DNA of 64,000 bases. It comes from Chloroflexota bacterium (GTDB lineage: Bacteria > Chloroflexota > Anaerolineae > Promineifilales > Promineifilaceae). Location: assembly GCA_018004935.1 (NCBI GenBank), contig JAGNBF010000007.1, forward strand, positions 55,750 through 119,749. Reading direction: 5' to 3'. Below the pieces are notes generated by a model. It ran no database searches. It was given only the letters and a program-made list of their open reading frames with translations, and had not been told where the DNA came from. Position numbers and translations under genes: made by a program. The stretch's first letter is position 1. The number at the start of each line of letters is the position of its first letter. Positions 8,468 to 17,287 of this stretch are shown here, one piece after another.

Positions 8468-8628
8468 TTTTAGATTGACGATGGGTATCTTCTCAATAAA
8501 GCATGGTGCCGTTGGTTGCAACACGCTCAACCAACGGCCTTCGACAAGCTCAGGCCACGTTTCCCCCGAAACATTGAGAAGATATGACGATTGCAGGAAA
8601 AATCGTCAATCGTCAATCTAAAATCGTC
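8466..8628. repeat. ATTGACGAT hairpin repeat split by a MITE
   Basis: GATTTTAGATTGACGAT at the left and ATCGTCAATCTAAAATC at the right are perfectly inverted. Between them sits the 99-bp MITE-like element. Removing the element and one copy of TGACGATTG restores a compact perfect hairpin, strong evidence that the hairpin was there first. Confidence 0.75.
8486..8584. mobile_element. MITE-like element, copy 2
   Basis: Begins TATCTTCTCAATA and ends ATTGAGAAGATA, flanked by TGACGATGG (8476-8484) and TGACGATTG (8585-8593), a direct repeat with one mismatch. Interior shares GTTGG...CTCAACCAACGG and CTTCGACAAGCTCAGG with the other copies. It is too short to code for a transposase. Confidence 0.78.
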
Positions 8629-8644
8629 CATGTAGGAGATTGAT

Positions 8645-10075
8645 ATGACATTGGTAATGAAATTCGGCGGAACCTCGGTAGGTAACGCGGCCGCAATCCG
8701 GCAAACCGCCGATCTAATTCGACAATGTAAACAAGAGTGGGGAGAAGTCGTCGTCGTGGCTTCGGCTATGGGGTCGAAGCCGGTAAAGGTGACAGATTTA
8801 CTGCTAAATGGAGCCAACAGCGCGGCCGCGGGCGATGGCGAATCCTATAAAAAAATCGCCACTCAGCTACGCCAGGTCCATTTTGAAGCCATTGATAACC
8901 TGCTGGCCCCCGAAGGAGAGCGCCAGGCCGTACTGGCCGAAAACCAACGGTTCATCAACCGTTATGTGGCCCTGTGCGAAGCTGTCAACGTCCTGGGCGA
9001 ATTATCGCCCCGGGCGCTAGATGCTATCGGCGGCATGGGCGAACAAATGGCCGTACGTATCCTGGCCGCCTATTTACGCCAGGTCGGCCAGCCCGCCGAA
9101 GCGATTGACGCCACAGAACTCATCGTCACTGACAACAATTTTGTCGCGGCGGCCCCCCTATTTAACCTGACAGTGCCCAAAACAGAAGACCGGTTGCGGC
9201 CGCTTCTGCAAAATGGTGTCATTCCTATCATCACCGGCTTTATCGGGGCCACCGAAGACGGGGTAACAACAACATTGGGGCGCGGGGGTTCCGACTACAG
9301 CGGAGCGATTCTAGGGCAGGCACTCCAGGCCAAAGAAGTGTGGATTTGGACCGATGTAGACGGGGTAATGACCGCCGATCCCCGCCTTGTCACCAACGCC
9401 CAGTCCATCCCTATACTCAGTTTCCGCGAGGTATCAGAACTGGCCTACTTTGGCGCACAAGTGCTCCATCCCAAAACAATGCGCCCCTGTGTGGAAAACG
9501 GCATCCCTCTCCGCATCAAAAACACTTTCCACCCCCACCATCCAGGCACGGTCATCGTCGCCGATGGGTTAAATGGCAAGGGCACGATTAAGGCCGTAAC
9601 GGCTATCAAAGATTTAGCCATAATCACCGTCGAGGGACGGGGCATGATGGGGGTTCCTGGCATCGCCGCCCGGACATTTGGCGCGGTAGCCAAGATCGGC
9701 GTCAGTGTATTACTCATCGCCCAGGCATCCTCAGAACAATCCATTTGCTTTGTCGCCCCCGCCAAAACTACCGATGCGATCATCAATAGCCTGGAAATGG
9801 AGCTAAAAACAGAGCTTTACCGGCATGATATTGACCGGGTATGGGCGCAAAAAGATGTGGCAATTGTGACAGTCGTAGGGGCGGGAATGCGCCACACACC
9901 GGGCATTGCCGGGCGCATTTTTACCGCTTTGGGAAACAACGACGTGAATGTCATCGCCATTGCCCAGGGGTCATCCGAATGCAGTATCAGCCTGGTGGCG
10001 GAGTCGGCTAATGTCGCGGCCGCAGTGCAACATATTCACACCCTCATCGTCCCCAACACACCTACACAACCATGA
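8645..10075 (+). CDS. lysC: Aspartate kinase
   Basis: Catalyses ATP-dependent phosphorylation of aspartate, the first step to Lys, Thr and Met. A 476-aa monofunctional enzyme: KFGGTSVG at residues 6-13, the catalytic-domain signature TTLGRGGSDYSGAILG, EVWIWTDVDGVMTADPR and VLHPKTMRP. Two ACT domains follow (VEGRGMMGVPGIAARTF and VGAGMRHTPGIAGRIF), so allosteric control by an end product is expected. There is no homoserine dehydrogenase domain. AGGAG lies 6 bases upstream of the start. The stop overlaps the queA start (ATGA), giving translational coupling. With the preceding SAM-controlled gene it forms an aspartate-family cluster. Confidence 0.93.
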   Translation: MTLVMKFGGTSVGNAAAIRQTADLIRQCKQEWGEVVVVASAMGSKPVKVTDLLLNGANSAAAGDGESYKKIATQLRQVHFEAIDNLLAPEGERQAVLAENQRFINRYVALCEAVNVLGELSPRALDAIGGMGEQMAVRILAAYLRQVGQPAEAIDATELIVTDNNFVAAAPLFNLTVPKTEDRLRPLLQNGVIPIITGFIGATEDGVTTTLGRGGSDYSGAILGQALQAKEVWIWTDVDGVMTADPRLVTNAQSIPILSFREVSELAYFGAQVLHPKTMRPCVENGIPLRIKNTFHPHHPGTVIVADGLNGKGTIKAVTAIKDLAIITVEGRGMMGVPGIAARTFGAVAKIGVSVLLIAQASSEQSICFVAPAKTTDAIINSLEMELKTELYRHDIDRVWAQKDVAIVTVVGAGMRHTPGIAGRIFTALGNNDVNVIAIAQGSSECSISLVAESANVAAAVQHIHTLIVPNTPTQP

Positions 10076-11163
10076 AAACAAACGAATTTGATTACCATTT
10101 ACCGCCAGAACGTATCGCCCAAACACCTCTAGCCGAACGGGATAAGAGTCGGCTAATGGTTGTAGAACGGCAACGCGGCCGCATTGCCCATCATACCTTC
10201 ACCGATATTCTCGATTTTCTCCAACCAGGAGACATCCTCGTGGCGAACAACAGCCGGGTCATTCCGGCCCGCCTCTATGGGCAAAAAAGCGACACTGGCG
10301 GCAAGGTAGAATTACTCCTGCTGGAAAACCTGGCCGAGGGGCGTTGGATAGCGCTAGCCGGTGGACGCAAGCTGATCGAAGGAGTTTCCATTCGCCTGGA
10401 CAATCAGCAAGGTCAGCCCACAGCTTTTACGGCCACGATTACAGCAGTTTTAGAGGGAGCACAACGAGAGGTGATCTTCGATCCACCAATTGAGGATCAC
10501 CTGGAAACGTTGGGCCACACTCCCCTACCCCCATACATCCACGAAACACTGAATGACCCAGAACGGTATCAGACGGTTTATGCCCAACCGCCCGGGTCCG
10601 CGGCCGCACCCACTGCCGGTTTGCACTTTACCCCAGAGCTACTTCTGGCCTTGCGTGATAAAGGTGTACTGTTTGAAACCTGCACCTTGCATGTCGGGTT
10701 AGATACCTTCCAGCCAGTCACGGCAGAGGATGTAGCCGGACATCCTATTCACCGCGAGTGGGTAAGATTAGGGGTCGCGGCCGCAGAACGGATCAATCGC
10801 GCCAAATTAGCCGGAGGGCGGCTCATCGCTATTGGCACCACGGCCATGCGTACACTGGAAACAGCCGCCCAACGCTCCGCTGGGCGGCTGGGAAGTTTAC
10901 AAAATGTGAGTCAGGAAGGAGCCAACATTTGTCCCTGGCGACCCGTAATGGCTATCGAAGGCTCTACCGACTTGTTCATCTATCCAGGTTATCACTTCAT
11001 GGCCGTAGACGCCCTCATCACTAATTTTCATTTGCCCCGCTCCACCTTGCTCATGTTGGTGAGCGCCTTCGCCGGGCGGGAACTCATCCAACAAGCTTAT
11101 GAAACAGCCATTACCGAACAATATCGCTTCTTCTCCTTTGGCGATGCCATGCTGATTTATTAA
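10072..11163 (+). CDS. queA: S-adenosylmethionine:tRNA ribosyltransferase-isomerase
   Basis: Transfers and isomerises the ribosyl group of SAM to preQ1-tRNA, making epoxyqueuosine in the wobble position of GUN tRNAs. The 363-aa length is normal. Family marks: YHLPPERIAQTPL, DILVANNSRVIPARLYG, YQTVYAQPPGSAAAPTAGLHFT, HVGLDTFQPV, HPIHREWV and DALITNFHLPRSTLLMLVSAFAG. It starts inside the lysC stop codon. No tgt or queG is seen nearby. A hairpin without a T run follows at 11196. Confidence 0.95.
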   Translation: MKTNEFDYHLPPERIAQTPLAERDKSRLMVVERQRGRIAHHTFTDILDFLQPGDILVANNSRVIPARLYGQKSDTGGKVELLLLENLAEGRWIALAGGRKLIEGVSIRLDNQQGQPTAFTATITAVLEGAQREVIFDPPIEDHLETLGHTPLPPYIHETLNDPERYQTVYAQPPGSAAAPTAGLHFTPELLLALRDKGVLFETCTLHVGLDTFQPVTAEDVAGHPIHREWVRLGVAAAERINRAKLAGGRLIAIGTTAMRTLETAAQRSAGRLGSLQNVSQEGANICPWRPVMAIEGSTDLFIYPGYHFMAVDALITNFHLPRSTLLMLVSAFAGRELIQQAYETAITEQYRFFSFGDAMLIY

Positions 11164-11195
11164 CGCCCATCCTCGAGGCGGAAGCTTTTTTGAAC

Positions 11196-11321
11196 GGGCA
11201 AAATGGGTGCACGGCATCCCATTTTGCCCACCGATTAGATTTACCCCACCTCATACTTAAGAGCCTGTAAAAGATTAAGTTCCGTCAAGACCTGACAGGT
11301 TTCCGAAAACCTGTCAGGTCT
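11196..11321. repeat. Two hairpins downstream of queA
   Basis: GGGCAAAATGGG/CCCATTTTGCCC (11196-11229) and AGACCTGACAGGTT/AACCTGTCAGGTCT (11288-11321). Neither has a strong T run. They may end the queA transcript or simply be REP-like elements. The following GGTCTCCTGATC hairpin (11392-11418) belongs to the family at 2779. Confidence 0.6.
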
Positions 11322-11498
11322 GAACCGGGAAGTTATATTTTTACGAACCCTAAGCGTTTCGTTACTCTGCCCGCAAATAACTTTTGAGTTTGCTGGGACC
11401 GGTCTCCTGATCGCACATCCCAACTTAATCTTGAGCAAACCCTGAGTCGGTTTAGGGGAAGGCCCATCCCCCCTACCCCCCTTCCCGGGGGAAGGGGG

Positions 11499-11864
11499 GA
11501 ACTCAACAGCGCGGTTTTTCGGGGCGAAGGCCCCGAAAAATCGCACTCAGAAAAGTTCCCCGCCCCTAGGGGGCGGAGTTAGGGGTGGGGGTTTCCGGGA
11601 ACAAACCAGGTGAGTGTCTAAAAATGGAATTCAACAGCGCGGTTTTTCGGGGCCTTCGCCCCGAAAAACCGCACTCAGAAAAGTTCCCCGCCCCTAGAGG
11701 CGGGGTTAGGGGTGGGGGTTTCCGGGAACAAACCAGGTGAGTGTCTAAAAAGGGAACTCAACAGCGCGGTTTTTCGGGGCGAAGGCCCCGAAAAACCGCA
11801 CTCAGAAAAGTTCCCCGCCCCCTAGGGGCGGGGATAGGGGTGGGGGTTTCCGGGAACAAACCAG
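11499..11864. repeat. Three tandem copies of a ~127-bp GC-rich repeat
   Basis: Units start at 11499, 11627 and 11754 and run from GAACTCAACAGCGCGGTTTTT to GTGTCTAAAAA (the third stops early). Each contains a TTTTTCGGGG...CCCCGAAAAA hairpin, then CCCCGCCCC and GGGTGGGGG. In unit 2 the hairpin loop is inverted (GGGGCCTTCGCCCC instead of GGGGCGAAGGCCCC). Related single units are at 16325, 19900, 24310, 53495 and 60735. Confidence 0.85.
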
Positions 11865-11887
11865 TACAACATTACGGAAGTCTTTAA

Positions 11888-11990
11888 TAGGTTTGTAGTA
11901 ACTTGAGTTTAGAGTTCAGAGCCAGAGCTAGAGGGTTTTCCAGAGCAATTTCCTCTTGCTCTCTCCTCTCGCTCTAAACTCCAGTAGTAA
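11888..11990. repeat. Dispersed GAGCCAGAGCTAGAGG repeat, copy 2
   Basis: Matches 2930-2996, with an added CTTGCTCTCTCCTCTCGCTC stretch that looks like an internal duplication. Confidence 0.7.
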
Positions 11991-12096
11991 CGACTTTAGT
12001 TGTCCCACGCCAGACTGCTAAAGCAGTTACTACGAACCAAAAACATGCCAGGAACTTCCGGGAACTTGTACCAGGTGCGTGTCTAAAAATAAATTG

Positions 12097-12245
12097 GGTG
12101 GCGCGGTCAGGAAACTGGCCACAGCAAAAAGGGGAGCTATTCTTAGGCAGTTTCTAAGTGCCAGGCCCACGGGTTAAAACAACAAGCCAACAGCCTTTGC
12201 AAGCATAGCCCGGCCCATTTTACAGCCGGGCGGCCTCTACATTTT
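12097..12245. repeat. GGTCAGGAGACC hairpin plus AGCCCGGCCC repeat
   Basis: 12097-12125 is the GGTCAG(G/A)A(G/A)AC(C/T) hairpin family. 12164-12245 is a second family: GGGTTAAAAC, AGGCCAACGGCCTTTG-like word, and AGCCCGGCCC...GCCGGGCGGCCTC, also found at 48605-48722 and 60050-60325. The entire 11164-12477 gap has no credible gene. Confidence 0.65.
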
Positions 12246-12331
12246 TAAAGACTCAGACCAAATTGAGAATTGCGGGAAACACCCGTACAACATTGCCCCG
12301 GCTAAACCTCTCCCTTATAATGCGTGTCGCG

Positions 12332-12432
12332 TGTCTTCTCCATAATGCAGGGTAGCCGTGGGTTGAGCTTGTCAAAACCCACAGCCTTCGACAAGCTCAG
12401 GCCTCGTTATCCCCGAAATTTTGAGAAGATAC
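12332..12432. mobile_element. MITE-like element, copy 3, with 9-bp target duplication
   Basis: Left end TGTCTTCTCCATAATG, right end TTTTGAGAAGATAC. It is flanked on both sides by CGTGTCGCG (12323-12331 and 12433-12441), a perfect 9-bp direct repeat as left by many transposases. The interior holds GTGGGTTGAGCTTGTC and CTTCGACAAGCTCAGGC. It lies 45 bases upstream of the PrsW-like gene. Confidence 0.85.
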
Positions 12433-12477
12433 CGTGTCGCGATGACAGCCTCAGAAACAAGGATTAAATAACTTAAG

Positions 12478-13464
12478 ATGCTAATCGAATCCATTTTCGT
12501 TGCCATTATTCCCGTTCTTTTTTACATTGCCATCATCTACGTGGTAGACCGCTATGAGAAAGAACCACTATGGTTGTTAGCGGCCGCGTTTCTTTGGGGG
12601 GCCATCCCCAGCATCATTTTCGCCTTCATCGTCAACACCGTCCTGAGCATCCCTTTCTACGTTTTTGCCGGTGAAAGCCTGGGCGATGCCTTATCAGCCT
12701 CTCTAATTGCCCCTTTGGTGGAAGAGTCCATTAAAGGGTTATTGCTCCTGGTTTTACTCATCATCTGGCGGCATGAGATTGACAGCATCCTCGATGGCAT
12801 CATCTACGGGGCGATGATTGGCCTGGGATTTGCGATGGTAGAAAATGTTTTCTATTTTGCTGGCGCATTTGCCGAAGGGGGAACCGAGGGTTGGTGGAGC
12901 GTTGTCATTTTGCGCAATGTCTTTGGCTTGAACCACTCACTTTTTACGGCGGTTACAGGGATGGGCATTGCCATCGCCCGTCTGACCCCACGTCCCTGGG
13001 TTCGTTTCTCGGCCCCCGTAATGGGGTGGTTGGGCGCAATGTTCCTCCATTTCGTCCATAATGCTTCCGCTTCATTGGGGAATGTGGCGGGTGCATTCAT
13101 CTGTATACCCCTCCTAGCCAACTCTTGGGGTGGGGTGACAATCATGTTGATCATCATTTTATGGGCCATCTGGCAAGAGAAGCGCTGGATCAAACTCTAC
13201 CTCGCCGATGAGGTATCCGCCGGAACCCTTTCGCCATCACAATATGAGGCGGCCAGTTCCGGTACGCGGCGACTGTTTCATCGCTACAACCTGCTCTTGA
13301 CCCATGGGCCAATGGGGTATTGGAATGCATTGCGCTTTTACCATAAATGTAGCGAACTGGCCTATAAGAAACACCATCATCGGGTGCATCAAGACAGCAA
13401 AAGTTTGCAATTGGCGAATGGGTTACGGGGGGAAATTGCGCGTTTGGGGGAAAGACTCAGATAG
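12478..13464 (+). CDS. PrsW-family intramembrane metalloprotease
   Basis: A polytopic membrane protein (328 aa) with the PrsW signature: PLVEESIKG (E82, E83, K86), then VENVFYF (E122), NHSLFTAVTGMG (H153) and FLHFVHNA (H191, H194). These Glu and His residues form the putative metal site of the glutamic-type/CAAX-like protease superfamily. PrsW of Bacillus cleaves the anti-sigma factor RsiW; no anti-sigma factor is encoded nearby, so the substrate is unknown. The C-terminal 90 residues are soluble and basic. AAGGA lies about 12 bases upstream. Confidence 0.88.
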   Translation: MLIESIFVAIIPVLFYIAIIYVVDRYEKEPLWLLAAAFLWGAIPSIIFAFIVNTVLSIPFYVFAGESLGDALSASLIAPLVEESIKGLLLLVLLIIWRHEIDSILDGIIYGAMIGLGFAMVENVFYFAGAFAEGGTEGWWSVVILRNVFGLNHSLFTAVTGMGIAIARLTPRPWVRFSAPVMGWLGAMFLHFVHNASASLGNVAGAFICIPLLANSWGGVTIMLIIILWAIWQEKRWIKLYLADEVSAGTLSPSQYEAASSGTRRLFHRYNLLLTHGPMGYWNALRFYHKCSELAYKKHHHRVHQDSKSLQLANGLRGEIARLGERLR

Positions 13465-13487
13465 CAAAAGCTAAAAAGAGCGCGATA

Positions 13488-13967
13488 CTAAAAACCGGGG
13501 ACTAATGCAACTTGCACCTGTTGCCAGTGAGCCTGGTCATGTTGGACAACCAGGCTGAGTAGTTCGTGCATACTGGTGGGGCCAAAGAAGGCATGGCGGC
13601 CGCGACGTTGCCACATTTCTGGGGACAAATCTTGCAGAAGAAGCACCGTTTCCTGACGTGCGGCCGCGAACTCGGCCATTGCCCTTTCCCCATTTTGGTG
13701 CTGATACCCCCGCTCTTCCGTCCATCGATCCGGGTCAGCCCCAGCGATAAACGCATTGTCTTGGGCAATCAGTGCCCGAAAACGAAGTTGGTGGATTTCT
13801 CGTTCCACATCACGCAAATGACAAATCAATTCTACCAGGGACCATTCATTCCGGCGGGGGCGGTATTGCCAGTTTGAGGGTGCGGCCGCGAGTAGCGCCA
13901 TTTGTAAGCGGGGCACAAAACTGGCTAACTCGGTTAACAGCTTAGAAACCGGTGCCGGATCATGCAT
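13488..13967 (-). CDS. DinB-superfamily four-helix protein
   Basis: 159 aa; start chosen at MHDPAPVSK because an upstream in-frame ATG (14075) would overlap the neighbouring HAD gene by 100 bases. The DinB/YfiT fold is indicated by ICHLRDVEREIHQLRFR and a C-terminal HELLSLVVQHDQAHWQQ, giving the usual three-histidine metal site. Family members act in thiol-dependent detoxification or are of unknown function. It starts 2 bases after the stop of the HAD gene, so the two are co-transcribed. Confidence 0.8.
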   Translation of the reverse strand: MHDPAPVSKLLTELASFVPRLQMALLAAAPSNWQYRPRRNEWSLVELICHLRDVEREIHQLRFRALIAQDNAFIAGADPDRWTEERGYQHQNGERAMAEFAAARQETVLLLQDLSPEMWQRRGRHAFFGPTSMHELLSLVVQHDQAHWQQVQVALVPGF

Positions 13968-13969
13968 GA

Positions 13970-14695
13970 TTAATCCTTTAGCCACCCGGCATATAGACGT
14001 GTTGCCAGATCCGCCAGTGAGCCATATCCCATCACCTGTGTCACGTCCCCTTCTCCCGTTCCATCTGTAATCCAAAAAGTAGACATGCCCAGGGCCAGAG
14101 CTGGCTCCATATCATTTTTCCAGTCATCCCCCACCATCAAACAATTGGGCGCATCCATACCAATATGAGCCAGGATTTCTTCATAATATGCCTGATTAGG
14201 TTTGGTCGCGTGCATACATTCATAGGTTGTAACCAGGGCAAACGGGTATTGCATGACCGGTAAATTGGCCCAACGCAAACGCTCTTCAATCGCCACCCGG
14301 GGAAACATAGGATTGGTGGCAATCACAACGGGCATATTCTGCGCCAAAGCCCACTCCACGAGTTCAACTGCCCCTGGTATAGGCTCACACACCGCCTGCA
14401 AGGCAGGAAACTGCTCCCGGTAAAAGCGGTCAAAAAAAGGTTCTAACTCAGCCGGATCCAGGCCTGTTCGTTGTTGAAAGGCCTGCCAGAAGATTTCCCG
14501 GTTGGTGTGGGCCGGATCTGTATTACTCATCATCACTTTGGTGCTGAACAACATATCAGGCAAGAAGCGATCTTTGTCGAACAACGCGGCCGCATACTGA
14601 CCCAACAAACGAAAATATTGGGGCAAAAACGAATCCATCTTATTACCCAGCAGGGTATCATCCAGGTCAAAAAGAATAGCTTTTAACATAGGCAT
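13970..14695 (-). CDS. HAD-superfamily hydrolase
   Basis: 241 aa with all four HAD motifs: FDLDDTLLG (nucleophile D10, acid D12), VVIATNP, the lysine in ATKPN and GDDWKNDMEPA. The helical cap between motifs I and II is of the C1 type, as in small-molecule phosphatases. The substrate cannot be read from the sequence. First gene of a two-gene unit with the DinB-like protein. Confidence 0.88.
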   Translation of the reverse strand: MPMLKAILFDLDDTLLGNKMDSFLPQYFRLLGQYAAALFDKDRFLPDMLFSTKVMMSNTDPAHTNREIFWQAFQQRTGLDPAELEPFFDRFYREQFPALQAVCEPIPGAVELVEWALAQNMPVVIATNPMFPRVAIEERLRWANLPVMQYPFALVTTYECMHATKPNQAYYEEILAHIGMDAPNCLMVGDDWKNDMEPALALGMSTFWITDGTGEGDVTQVMGYGSLADLATRLYAGWLKD

Positions 14696-14822
14696 TCATG
14701 GGTGTACTGTGAAAGGGAGAAATAAGGCCACTATCGGCGCAATTACAACTGCGGGGAACTGAACGCTTACATCAGGGTTACTTTTGACTAATTCTGTAAC
14801 GACTAAGGATCAACTTACGAAA

Positions 14823-14945
14823 CTGCTGTGTCCGGTCTCCTGACCGTGCCACTTTCAGTAAGCAGGTTGTTTAATTCTCATTCCTAAACCTGTTGCCTGA
14901 GCGTGTCAAAGGCAAATGGGCTTCGACAAGCTCAGCCCTCAAGAG
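14823..14945. repeat. GGTCTCCTGACC hairpin and TGAGCGTGTCAAAGG repeat
   Basis: 14823-14853 is the inverted-orientation form of the family at 2779. 14890-14945 has GCCTGAGCGTGTCAAAGGC followed by GGGCTTCGACAAGCTCAGCCC, the same words found inside the MITE-like elements but without their TIR ends. Confidence 0.6.
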
Positions 14946-14965
14946 GGTTAGTCGTTATCTAATTT

Positions 14966-15319
14966 TCACTCACCGCCCCCATCTCCAAATAATTCCCGAA
15001 AACCCGGTTTTTCCGCCGCGCATAGGGGACAGCCAACATAGGGGTTCGGCACATCAATGACGTGCTTACTACACCAGGTACGGATTTCCACTTTGCGTCC
15101 CAAAAGACCGAGGAATCCTTTTTTAATGGTGCCTTCTAACACCAGTTCCGGGCTATTATTGGCGGCCAAAATGGCCGGTACCGGACAGGTAGAACAATCC
15201 TTTGGCTCCCAAGGGGGGGATTGACGATTAGCCTGTATGAGACGGCATTCTTGATCGTTGCGGCCGCGATGAAAATTTTGGTAGTAAAAACGGCATTCTT
15301 TGCCCGCAGGAGTACGCAT
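14966..15319 (-). CDS. Conserved-looking cysteine-rich small protein, function unknown
   Basis: 117 aa. Eight cysteines include CSTCP (near 42-45) and CPLC (near 98-101), plus single Cys near 9, 25 and 83. The pairs suggest metal binding. No signal peptide or membrane segment. I do not recognise the family. No clear ribosome site precedes ATG 15319. Confidence 0.6.
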   Translation of the reverse strand: MRTPAGKECRFYYQNFHRGRNDQECRLIQANRQSPPWEPKDCSTCPVPAILAANNSPELVLEGTIKKGFLGLLGRKVEIRTWCSKHVIDVPNPYVGCPLCAAEKPGFRELFGDGGGE

Positions 15320-15410
15320 AAGTCAGTAAACAGTGAGCAGTGAACGGTAAACTCGAATTGTTTGGGGTTTAGCCTCAGAAATCTGTTGCCGCCAACAAAA
15401 TGTCATTGGG

Positions 15411-15522
15411 TCTTCGGGATTTCGTGGGGTACGGACAACCCTTGTGGTTGCCCCACACTGGGCAGGCACAAGGCCAGCCCGTACATCTGGTGTCAACCCC
15501 CTGAATTCCCAAAGGGCCATGT
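15411..15522. repeat. Dispersed ~110-bp repeat, copy 2
   Basis: Inverse of 2584-2698: from CGTGGGGTACGGACAACC to CCCTGAATTCCCAAAGGGCC. It is followed at 15626-15697 by a different unit (CCCTCACCCTAACCCTCTCC ... GGGGGTGAGGGTCAG) that is inverted on itself and related to one inside a coding region at 57418-57500, and at 15795-15825 by a GGTCTCCTGACC-type hairpin. 15320-15903 has no gene. Confidence 0.78.
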
Positions 15523-15903
15523 CATTTTATGACCATGGTAAGTATACATGATTGATTATAATGAGAAATGGCTCCAAGGCGTAACCGTTCAGCCCTCCAA
15601 AAGTTGTAACGATACAACCCCTCACCCTAACCCTCTCCCCAGGGAGAGGGAACCAACTCCCCTCTCCCGCTTTGGGAGAAGGACTGGGGGTGAGGGTCAG
15701 TTACCAGAGAAAAGTTCAACTTCATGATTGAACGGTTACTCCAGGGCTATTGCATTTGGGGATATGCGTTAAATCTCTGGATGACCTGAGAAACGCTGTG
15801 GCCAGTCTCCTGACCGCGCCACTTTGCACCCACAAAAATGACGCCTACCCGGCATTGGGTAATGAACAAAAAAGCGACCCATTTCTGGGTCGCTCTTTTC
15901 GTG

Positions 15904-15977
15904 TACACCCGGAGAGATTCGAACTCCCGACCCTCTGGTTCGTAGCCAGATGCTCTAATCCACTGAGCTACGGGTGC
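15904..15977 (-). tRNA. tRNA-Arg (anticodon ACG)
   Basis: Minus strand folds as a 74-base cloverleaf: acceptor GCACCCG with CGGGTGT, D arm GCTC...GAGC, anticodon arm TCTGG-CTACGAA-CCAGA, T arm with GTTCGAATC. The anticodon ACG is read from the centre of the 7-base loop; the A is normally edited to inosine. No CCA is encoded. Confidence 0.95.
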
Positions 15978-16013
15978 AAAATTGTGACTGGTACATTATA
16001 CCAGAGAAGTGAG

Positions 16014-16105
16014 CGGGGAGAAAGGGATTCGAACCCTTGAACGATCTTTAAATGACCGTTAACCGCTTAGCAGGCGGCCCCATTCGACCACTCTGGCATC
16101 TCCCC
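16014..16105 (-). tRNA. tRNA-Ser (anticodon GCT)
   Basis: A 92-base class II tRNA: acceptor GGGGAGA/TCTCCCC with discriminator G, anticodon stem CCGC/GCGG around CTGCTAA, a long variable arm, and GGTTCGAATCC in the T arm. It follows tRNA-Ser(TGA) on the same strand with a 24-base gap. Confidence 0.95.
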
Positions 16106-16129
16106 AGTTTTATCAAAGGCTATGTCCAG

Positions 16130-16216
16130 CGGAGGGAGAGGGATTCGAACCCCCGGTGAACTTACGCCCACTACGGTTTTCAAGACCGTTGCCATCGTCC
16201 GCTCGGCCATCCCTCC
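16130..16216 (-). tRNA. tRNA-Ser (anticodon TGA)
   Basis: 87 bases, acceptor GGAGGGA/TCCCTCC, discriminator G, anticodon arm ACGGT-CTTGAAA-ACCGT, long variable arm and GGTTCGAATCC. First in the array Ser(TGA)-Ser(GCT)-Arg(ACG) on the minus strand, probably one transcript. Confidence 0.95.
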
Positions 16217-16305
16217 ATCTCCGGCATTGGTTGTTAAAAAGCCACAGCGAGGCGGGAGTATAGCATGGTCAAAGGGGGCTGTCAACAGTTTAGCCGGGGG
16301 CCGCA

Positions 16306-16488
16306 GGGCGATTGCATATTCGGATTTCCCCCACCCCCAACCCCGCCCCCAGGGGCGGGGAGTTTTTTAAGGCGGGTAAAATCGGGGCGAAGCCCCGATT
16401 TTACCCGCCGAGTGGGTTCCCCCTTCCCGATTTCGGGAAGGGGGGTAGGGGGATGGGTTCATTCTGGTGAGTATGCAATCGCCCTACC
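16306..16488. repeat. Composite palindromic repeat bounded by AGGGCGATTGCATA
   Basis: Ends AGGGCGATTGCATA and TATGCAATCGCCCT are inverted. Inside are CCCCGCCCCCAGGGGCGGGG, a GGGTAAAATCGGGGC/GCCCCGATTTTACCC hairpin and CCCCCTTCCCGATTTCGGGA. It belongs to the GC-rich family of 11499. It fills the gap between the tRNAs and the next gene. Confidence 0.7.
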
Positions 16489-16546
16489 GGGGGCCGGGCG
16501 AACGGGCAGTCGTGTAATGGACGAGTGGTGCGCGGGGAAATGGGGA

Positions 16547-17287
16547 TTATGCCTGACGCCGGATTTGCAAATGACGTAGGGCTAACCATTGCGGTTCAGA
16601 GGTTGATAATGTGCCCCACCGGGCGCGGCCGCGTGCCGTCACCACCATGTATTGGTTATCTAACCAACAAACAAATCCCAGCGGGCCTTGTGGCGAATAG
16701 TTCGTCTGCAAAATAATTTCCTCATCTACGCCAAAACGGCACCCGGCCTCACCCCACTCCAATTGATAATGATGCCAGTCAGTCATCGGCATGGTGAGTT
16801 GTTGATAATCAATCTTTAATTTTTTTTGTACCCACGGCCAAAGAAACGCAGAAATAGCGGGAACTTGATTGAGCAAGATCACTGGTAAAGCAAGAGGAGC
16901 CATAGCCCAAGCTGTCCAGGTTGTAGCATCCAACGTAGCGGCAAACCAACCTTGTCCCGGGCCAGCAGGGTTTAAGGGTAAATCGGAAGGGGCTGAGGCG
17001 TAAAAGAACCAGGCGGCCTGGGGCAAAGCGGGCCAGGGAACAGTGGGATCTCCAAATGGGGCATTCCAAAAGCCAAAGCCCGCTGTGCCGCGCAACATTC
17101 CGGCCGGGTGAGAGAAACAGGCGGAGAGTGAAAGGGTGATACCCGGGGTGTGGGGATAAACGCGTCGTTTGCGGCCGCTGTAATCATCCAATTGAGCATC
17201 TGCGTACCCACCAGTTAGCGCCGGTAACGTCAACGTTGTCGTATCTCCAGAAGTAACTTTTCCCCCTCTTATCTCCAAATGACGCAT
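16547..17287 (-). CDS. Concanavalin A-like/GH16-like lectin-fold protein
   Basis: About 246 aa from MRHLEIRGG; GAGG lies 8 bases before this ATG, whereas the ATG 21 bases upstream has no ribosome site. The pattern GFGFWNAPFGDP, WFFYASAP, WHHYQLEWGEAGCRFGVD and GPLGFVCWLDNQYMVV resembles the beta-jelly-roll of GH16/LamG-type proteins. The catalytic ExDxE motif of true GH16 enzymes is not evident, so binding rather than hydrolysis is likely. No signal peptide, so it appears cytoplasmic. Confidence 0.6.
   Translation of the reverse strand: MRHLEIRGGKVTSGDTTTLTLPALTGGYADAQLDDYSGRKRRVYPHTPGITLSLSACFSHPAGMLRGTAGFGFWNAPFGDPTVPWPALPQAAWFFYASAPSDLPLNPAGPGQGWFAATLDATTWTAWAMAPLALPVILLNQVPAISAFLWPWVQKKLKIDYQQLTMPMTDWHHYQLEWGEAGCRFGVDEEIILQTNYSPQGPLGFVCWLDNQYMVVTARGRARWGTLSTSEPQWLALRHLQIRRQA

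Noticed and set aside
13968..14075. Extension of the DinB-like protein at its N-terminus
   Set aside because: It would overlap the HAD gene by about 100 bases; the ATG at 13967 fits the operon spacing.
15750..16370. Frames overlapping the tRNA genes
   Set aside because: They run through three clear tRNA cloverleaves and a repeat.
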